Below, piece after piece: positions 6,548-8,926 of a DNA stretch of 8,926 nucleotides; within the stretch, counting starts at the first letter, position 1, and every line of letters starts with the position of its first letter. A model generated the notes under the pieces. That model worked only from the letters and a program-made list of their open reading frames with translations, did not search any database and was not told the DNA's origin. The translations under genes were made by a program, and so were the position numbers. The DNA lies in NCBI GenBank assembly GCA_903953455.1, contig CAJBJW010000214.1, positions 1 to 8,926 on the forward strand, given 5' to 3'. Source of the DNA: an uncultured Pseudomonadota bacterium (GTDB lineage Bacteria; Pseudomonadota; Gammaproteobacteria; Methylococcales; Methylomonadaceae).

Positions 6548-8157
6548 AAAACCTCCAACGCATTTTTTACATCCTGCAACACACTCGTCCAATCCCCTTT
6601 TTCGGGTTGGCGAAATAAGCGCATGCTCTTATACCAAACTGAATCCTCACGATCTAAAAGCCAACGCCAATCTGGAACAGCCGTAATTAATGTCCAAACA
6701 GGTACATTCAACGCACCCGCCAAATGCGCGGGTGATGAATCCACTGAAATCAGTAAATCCAAATTCTCAAGCAGCGCAGCTGTATCCGTAAAATCTTCAA
6801 TATAGGCACTAGCGTCAAGCATATTTAAAGAACTATTTAGGCACTGTGAACGAGCTTTTTCGCCCAGTTGCAAACTCACCCAAGTGATATTTTCAAACAC
6901 ACTCAAGCAAGCAAACTGCGATAAATCAATAGAGCGATTCACATCATTTGAATGCACCGGATTTCCCGCCCAGACTAACCCAATTTTTTTATTACCATCA
7001 ACACCGTATTGCGTGAACCAATTTTGCCACCAAGCACGTTTTTCAAAATTCACCGACAAATAAGGGACATTGCAGGGCAGAGTCTCAAGTGTGGTTTGAA
7101 ACCAATAAGGCAGCGCTAAAGGAAACACCCAAAAATCATATGTCGTTTTGTGTTGCTCACCATTTTCAAGTACACAATCAACCCATTCAATAGTATTAAA
7201 TAACTCAACCAGCGGTTTTGTCACAAGCACCCAAACTGTTGCACCATGTGATTTCAAGTGCTGCGCATAGCGCACAAATTGAATCATATCGCCAAAGCCT
7301 TGCTCGGAATGTATCAAAATCGTTTTATCTTGCAGCATCTCTCCTTGCCACTGCTTCGCTTTTAAATTAGGTTGATTTGGTTTACTTGGATTTGTATTTT
7401 GTGGATGATAAAACCATTGATATTGCGCCCAACCTTCTTTCAACCGCCCAAGTAGCATGAGTAAAAGTGCAAAATTGTAATGCGCATCAATAAAACCAGG
7501 GTCAAGCTTAATCGCAATTAAAAAATGTTTCTCAGATTCAGTAAATTGCGACAGATGTTTTAAAACTAATCCTAAATTGCTGTGCGCTTTAGCATGATTG
7601 GGATTATAATTAATAGCGAGTCGATAGCTTTTTTGCGCATCATCATAACGAGCCATTTTTTGAAGCGTGACACCATAATTATAATGCGCCTCAACGTAGT
7701 CAGGTCGAAGATCTAACGCTTTTTGATAACAGGATTGGGCATCATCTAAACGATTTAATTTTTCGAATGTAATACCTAAATTATTATGGGCAACAGCAAG
7801 ATTAGGTGAAATTTGAATAGCGTGCTTTAAACATTTTAATGCGTCATCTAACCGATTTTTATCTTGATACGCATTACCTAAATTACTCCATGCTTCTGCA
7901 TCATTAGGCGATAAATCCGCTGCTTTTTGTTTCGCATCAAGTGACTCGTCAATAAGTCCCTGTGCTTGCAATACTGCACCAAGGACTTTCCAGCCAAAAC
8001 CATGTTGTGGAAAACGTGCAATGATATCCTTGGCAACTTCTGCGGCTTGAGGATAATTTTGCTGATTATAAAGCGCAGCAAGTGCATTGACTTCGCTTGA
8101 TGTTGGTGCTGAGACAGAAGCTTTTTTGGTGGATTTGTAAGAAATCGGTTTTTTCAT
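6544..8157 (-). CDS. TPR-repeat protein with C-terminal GT9-like glycosyltransferase domain
   Basis: 537 residues with no signal peptide or membrane segment; the N-terminus is basic (MKKPISYKSTKK). About six or seven tetratricopeptide repeats fill residues 22-250; the clearest units start at 89, 123, 157 and 191, each with the W/Y-LG-A-P spacing of TPRs. From about 265 the sequence becomes a Rossmann-type glycosyltransferase-like domain resembling GT9/heptosyltransferases: ILIHSEQGFGDMIQFVRY (280-297), KIGLVWAGNPVHSNDVNRSI (391-410) and LDLLISVDSSPAHLAGAL (466-483), then VPDWRWLLDREDS near 494-506. This architecture recurs in proteobacteria; neither the donor sugar nor the acceptor is known, and it is only loosely like the TPR-plus-transferase layout of O-GlcNAc transferases. 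It starts 8 bp after tusA with a weak Shine-Dalgarno, and its last codons carry the argA ribosome binding site. Confidence 0.88.
   Translation of the reverse strand: MKKPISYKSTKKASVSAPTSSEVNALAALYNQQNYPQAAEVAKDIIARFPQHGFGWKVLGAVLQAQGLIDESLDAKQKAADLSPNDAEAWSNLGNAYQDKNRLDDALKCLKHAIQISPNLAVAHNNLGITFEKLNRLDDAQSCYQKALDLRPDYVEAHYNYGVTLQKMARYDDAQKSYRLAINYNPNHAKAHSNLGLVLKHLSQFTESEKHFLIAIKLDPGFIDAHYNFALLLMLLGRLKEGWAQYQWFYHPQNTNPSKPNQPNLKAKQWQGEMLQDKTILIHSEQGFGDMIQFVRYAQHLKSHGATVWVLVTKPLVELFNTIEWVDCVLENGEQHKTTYDFWVFPLALPYWFQTTLETLPCNVPYLSVNFEKRAWWQNWFTQYGVDGNKKIGLVWAGNPVHSNDVNRSIDLSQFACLSVFENITWVSLQLGEKARSQCLNSSLNMLDASAYIEDFTDTAALLENLDLLISVDSSPAHLAGALNVPVWTLITAVPDWRWLLDREDSVWYKSMRLFRQPEKGDWTSVLQDVKNALEVF
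6552..6556 (-). promoter_or_regulatory. Ribosome binding site that fixes the argA TTG start
   Basis: GGAGG on the minus strand, four bases before TTG 6547-6545 and inside the last codons of the TPR gene. It is a perfect anti-16S match and the best in the window. It decides between the two in-frame TTG codons (6592 and 6547) in favour of the downstream one. Confidence 0.75.
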
Positions 8158-8165
8158 GCAATGCG

Positions 8166-8396
8166 TTAAGCTTTCTTAATATAGAACGTTTTCACGTTGT
8201 CATTTTGTGCGATAGTCAAAATTTCATGTGCGGCTTGCTGACAAAAAACACCAAAATCAAGATGGGCAGCAGGATCAGTAACAAGAATTTTAACGACATC
8301 GGCTGAATGCAATTCATTTAACCCTTTTTTCAGTTTTAACAATGGCATAGGACATTTTAAGCCAATGGCATCAATTTCAAGCGTATACGGTAACAT
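8166..8396 (-). CDS. tusA: TusA/SirA-family sulfur-carrier protein
   Basis: A 76-residue cytoplasmic protein of the two-layer TusA fold. The family accepts persulfide sulfur on a single cysteine and passes it on, for tRNA 2-thiouridine synthesis (with TusBCD/TusE) or, in sulfur oxidisers, in sulfur-relay steps linked to Dsr or heterodisulfide-reductase-like systems. The signature LKCPMPLLKLKKGL begins at residue 13, with active cysteine C15 in C-P-M-P; the second conserved block DPAAHLDFGVFC (41-52) followed by HEIL is also present. Which of these paths it serves cannot be told from this gene alone, and YedF/YeeD-type paralogues look similar. It is the first gene of the minus-strand run and diverges from a cysG-like gene, a second sulfur-metabolism function. 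The Shine-Dalgarno is weak (GAAA). Confidence 0.9.
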   Translation of the reverse strand: MLPYTLEIDAIGLKCPMPLLKLKKGLNELHSADVVKILVTDPAAHLDFGVFCQQAAHEILTIAQNDNVKTFYIKKA

Positions 8397-8444
8397 AAAG
8401 TTTCAAGGTTAAAGTTAATCACACAGTTTCATTAAATTGCTTAT

Positions 8445-8450
8445 TATAAT
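8445..8450 (+). promoter_or_regulatory. Candidate -10 element for the cysG-like gene
   Basis: A perfect TATAAT about 42 bp upstream of the cysG ATG. No recognisable -35 lies at 16-18 bp spacing, so an activator may be needed or the match may be chance. It overlaps the opposite-strand -10, because ATTATAAT (8443-8450) is its own reverse complement. Confidence 0.4.
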
Positions 8451-8454
8451 ACCA
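8446..8454 (-). promoter_or_regulatory. Candidate extended -10 promoter for the tusA-to-nth operon
   Basis: On the minus strand TGGTATTAT forms an extended -10 (TGn plus TATTAT), about 50 bp upstream of the tusA ATG. The -35 position 17 bp upstream reads CTTCAA, a poor match, which is common with extended -10 elements. It is the only plausible promoter I found ahead of the eight-gene run. Confidence 0.45.
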
Positions 8455-8491
8455 TCCTCACCCTATCGTTGAAGCAGGACATTACTTTTTT

Positions 8492-8926
8492 ATGGATTAT
8501 TTTCCCATTTTTCTCAAATTATCAAAGCAACCATGTTTAGTTGTTGGTGCTGGAAGTTGCGCCGCACGCAAAATAGAATTGCTTTCGCGTGCCGGTGCAG
8601 ACATCACCGTAGTGGCGCACGATATTAGTACGCAAGTTGCTGCAATGCAAGTGAGTCATCATCTAACCATTTATCGAAAATACTTTGAACCTAATGATTT
8701 AGCGGATTTTAAACTCGTCATTTCAGCCACCAACGATAAATTGGTTAATGAAAACGTTAGTAAATGCGCTAATAAAGCGGGTATTTGGGTAAATGTAGTC
8801 GATAGTCCGACACTGTGTAATTTTATTTTCCCTGCCATTGTAGACAGAGCGCCTTTAACGATTGCGATTTCTTCGGGTGGCGTGTCACCAGTTTTAGCGC
8901 GGCTTTTGCGCCAAAAAATTGAGACA
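8492..8926 (+). CDS. cysG: Sirohaem synthase N-terminal module (precorrin-2 dehydrogenase/sirohydrochlorin ferrochelatase), runs off the window
   Basis: 145 codons from ATG 8492, open to the window edge. The module oxidises precorrin-2 with NAD+ and inserts Fe2+ to make sirohaem, the cofactor of sulfite and nitrite reductases. Seen: hydrophobic start MDYFPIFLKL, nucleotide-binding loop VVGAGSCAARKIELL (17-31), ISATND (77-82), then NVVDSPTLCNFIFPA (101-115) with the catalytic D104, and ISSGGVSPVLARLLRQKIE with S128. D104 and S128 fall at the same numbers as in Salmonella CysG. Because the end is missing, I cannot tell a full CysG with a methyltransferase domain from a stand-alone CysG N-domain/Met8-type protein. 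An AGGA about 12 bases before the ATG is a loosely spaced Shine-Dalgarno. It is divergent from tusA. Confidence 0.93.
   Translation, partial: MDYFPIFLKLSKQPCLVVGAGSCAARKIELLSRAGADITVVAHDISTQVAAMQVSHHLTIYRKYFEPNDLADFKLVISATNDKLVNENVSKCANKAGIWVNVVDSPTLCNFIFPAIVDRAPLTIAISSGGVSPVLARLLRQKIET

Noticed and set aside
6548..6592. 15-codon N-terminal extension of ArgA from TTG 6592
   Set aside because: It lies inside the TPR gene, has no similarity to the ArgA N-terminus, and its purine-rich AAAGGGGA abuts the TTG too closely; TTG 6547 has a perfect GGAGG and the expected protein start.
1..8926. CRISPR array, insertion sequence, tRNA or riboswitch
   Set aside because: No regularly spaced direct repeats, transposase-like frames with terminal repeats, tRNA-like cloverleaf or long structured leader were seen; the only non-coding stretches are 122 bp and shorter.

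Overview
The window looks like chromosome from a low-GC gammaproteobacterium. This is inferred from gene content: a classical fused ArgA (amino-acid kinase plus GNAT), a CpdA-type cAMP phosphodiesterase, TusA, a CysG-type sirohaem synthase N-terminus and E. coli-like Nth numbering. The AT-rich codons and the large TPR/glycosyltransferase-like protein would suit a sulfur-oxidising lineage such as the Beggiatoa/Thiotrichales group, but that placement is a guess. No transposase, integrase, CRISPR array, tRNA or rRNA was seen.

Layout. Position 8491 back to 326 holds one uninterrupted run of eight genes on the minus strand, in transcription order: tusA, a TPR/GT9-like protein, argA, cpdA, a membrane histidine-kinase-like protein, an uncharacterised fold-type-I PLP enzyme, trpD and nth. 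Junctions are tight: 8 bp, a 4-base TTGA overlap, 15 bp, 47 bp, a 1-base TAATG overlap, 9 bp and a 4-base ATGA overlap. The only plausible promoter found for the run lies upstream of tusA, in a 95-bp divergent region shared with a plus-strand cysG-like gene that leaves the window at 8926. Beyond nth, after a 122-bp AT-rich spacer with its own promoter-like sequence and a perfect inverted repeat, a minus-strand NYN-domain protein begins at 203 and leaves the window at position 1.

How the genes relate. tusA and the divergent cysG-like gene both serve sulfur metabolism (sulfur relay; sirohaem for sulfite reduction). argA and trpD are single steps of arginine and tryptophan synthesis, nth is base-excision repair, and cpdA removes cAMP. 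These read as housekeeping genes collected into one transcription unit.

The least explained part is the pair at 1990-4379. A two-TM, HAMP-containing kinase-like protein keeps a complete ATP-binding domain, but has glutamine where the phospho-accepting histidine should be and a shortened dimerisation domain. It is translationally coupled to a PLP-dependent enzyme with all expected cofactor residues and no assigned reaction. This is the best candidate here for an undescribed system.
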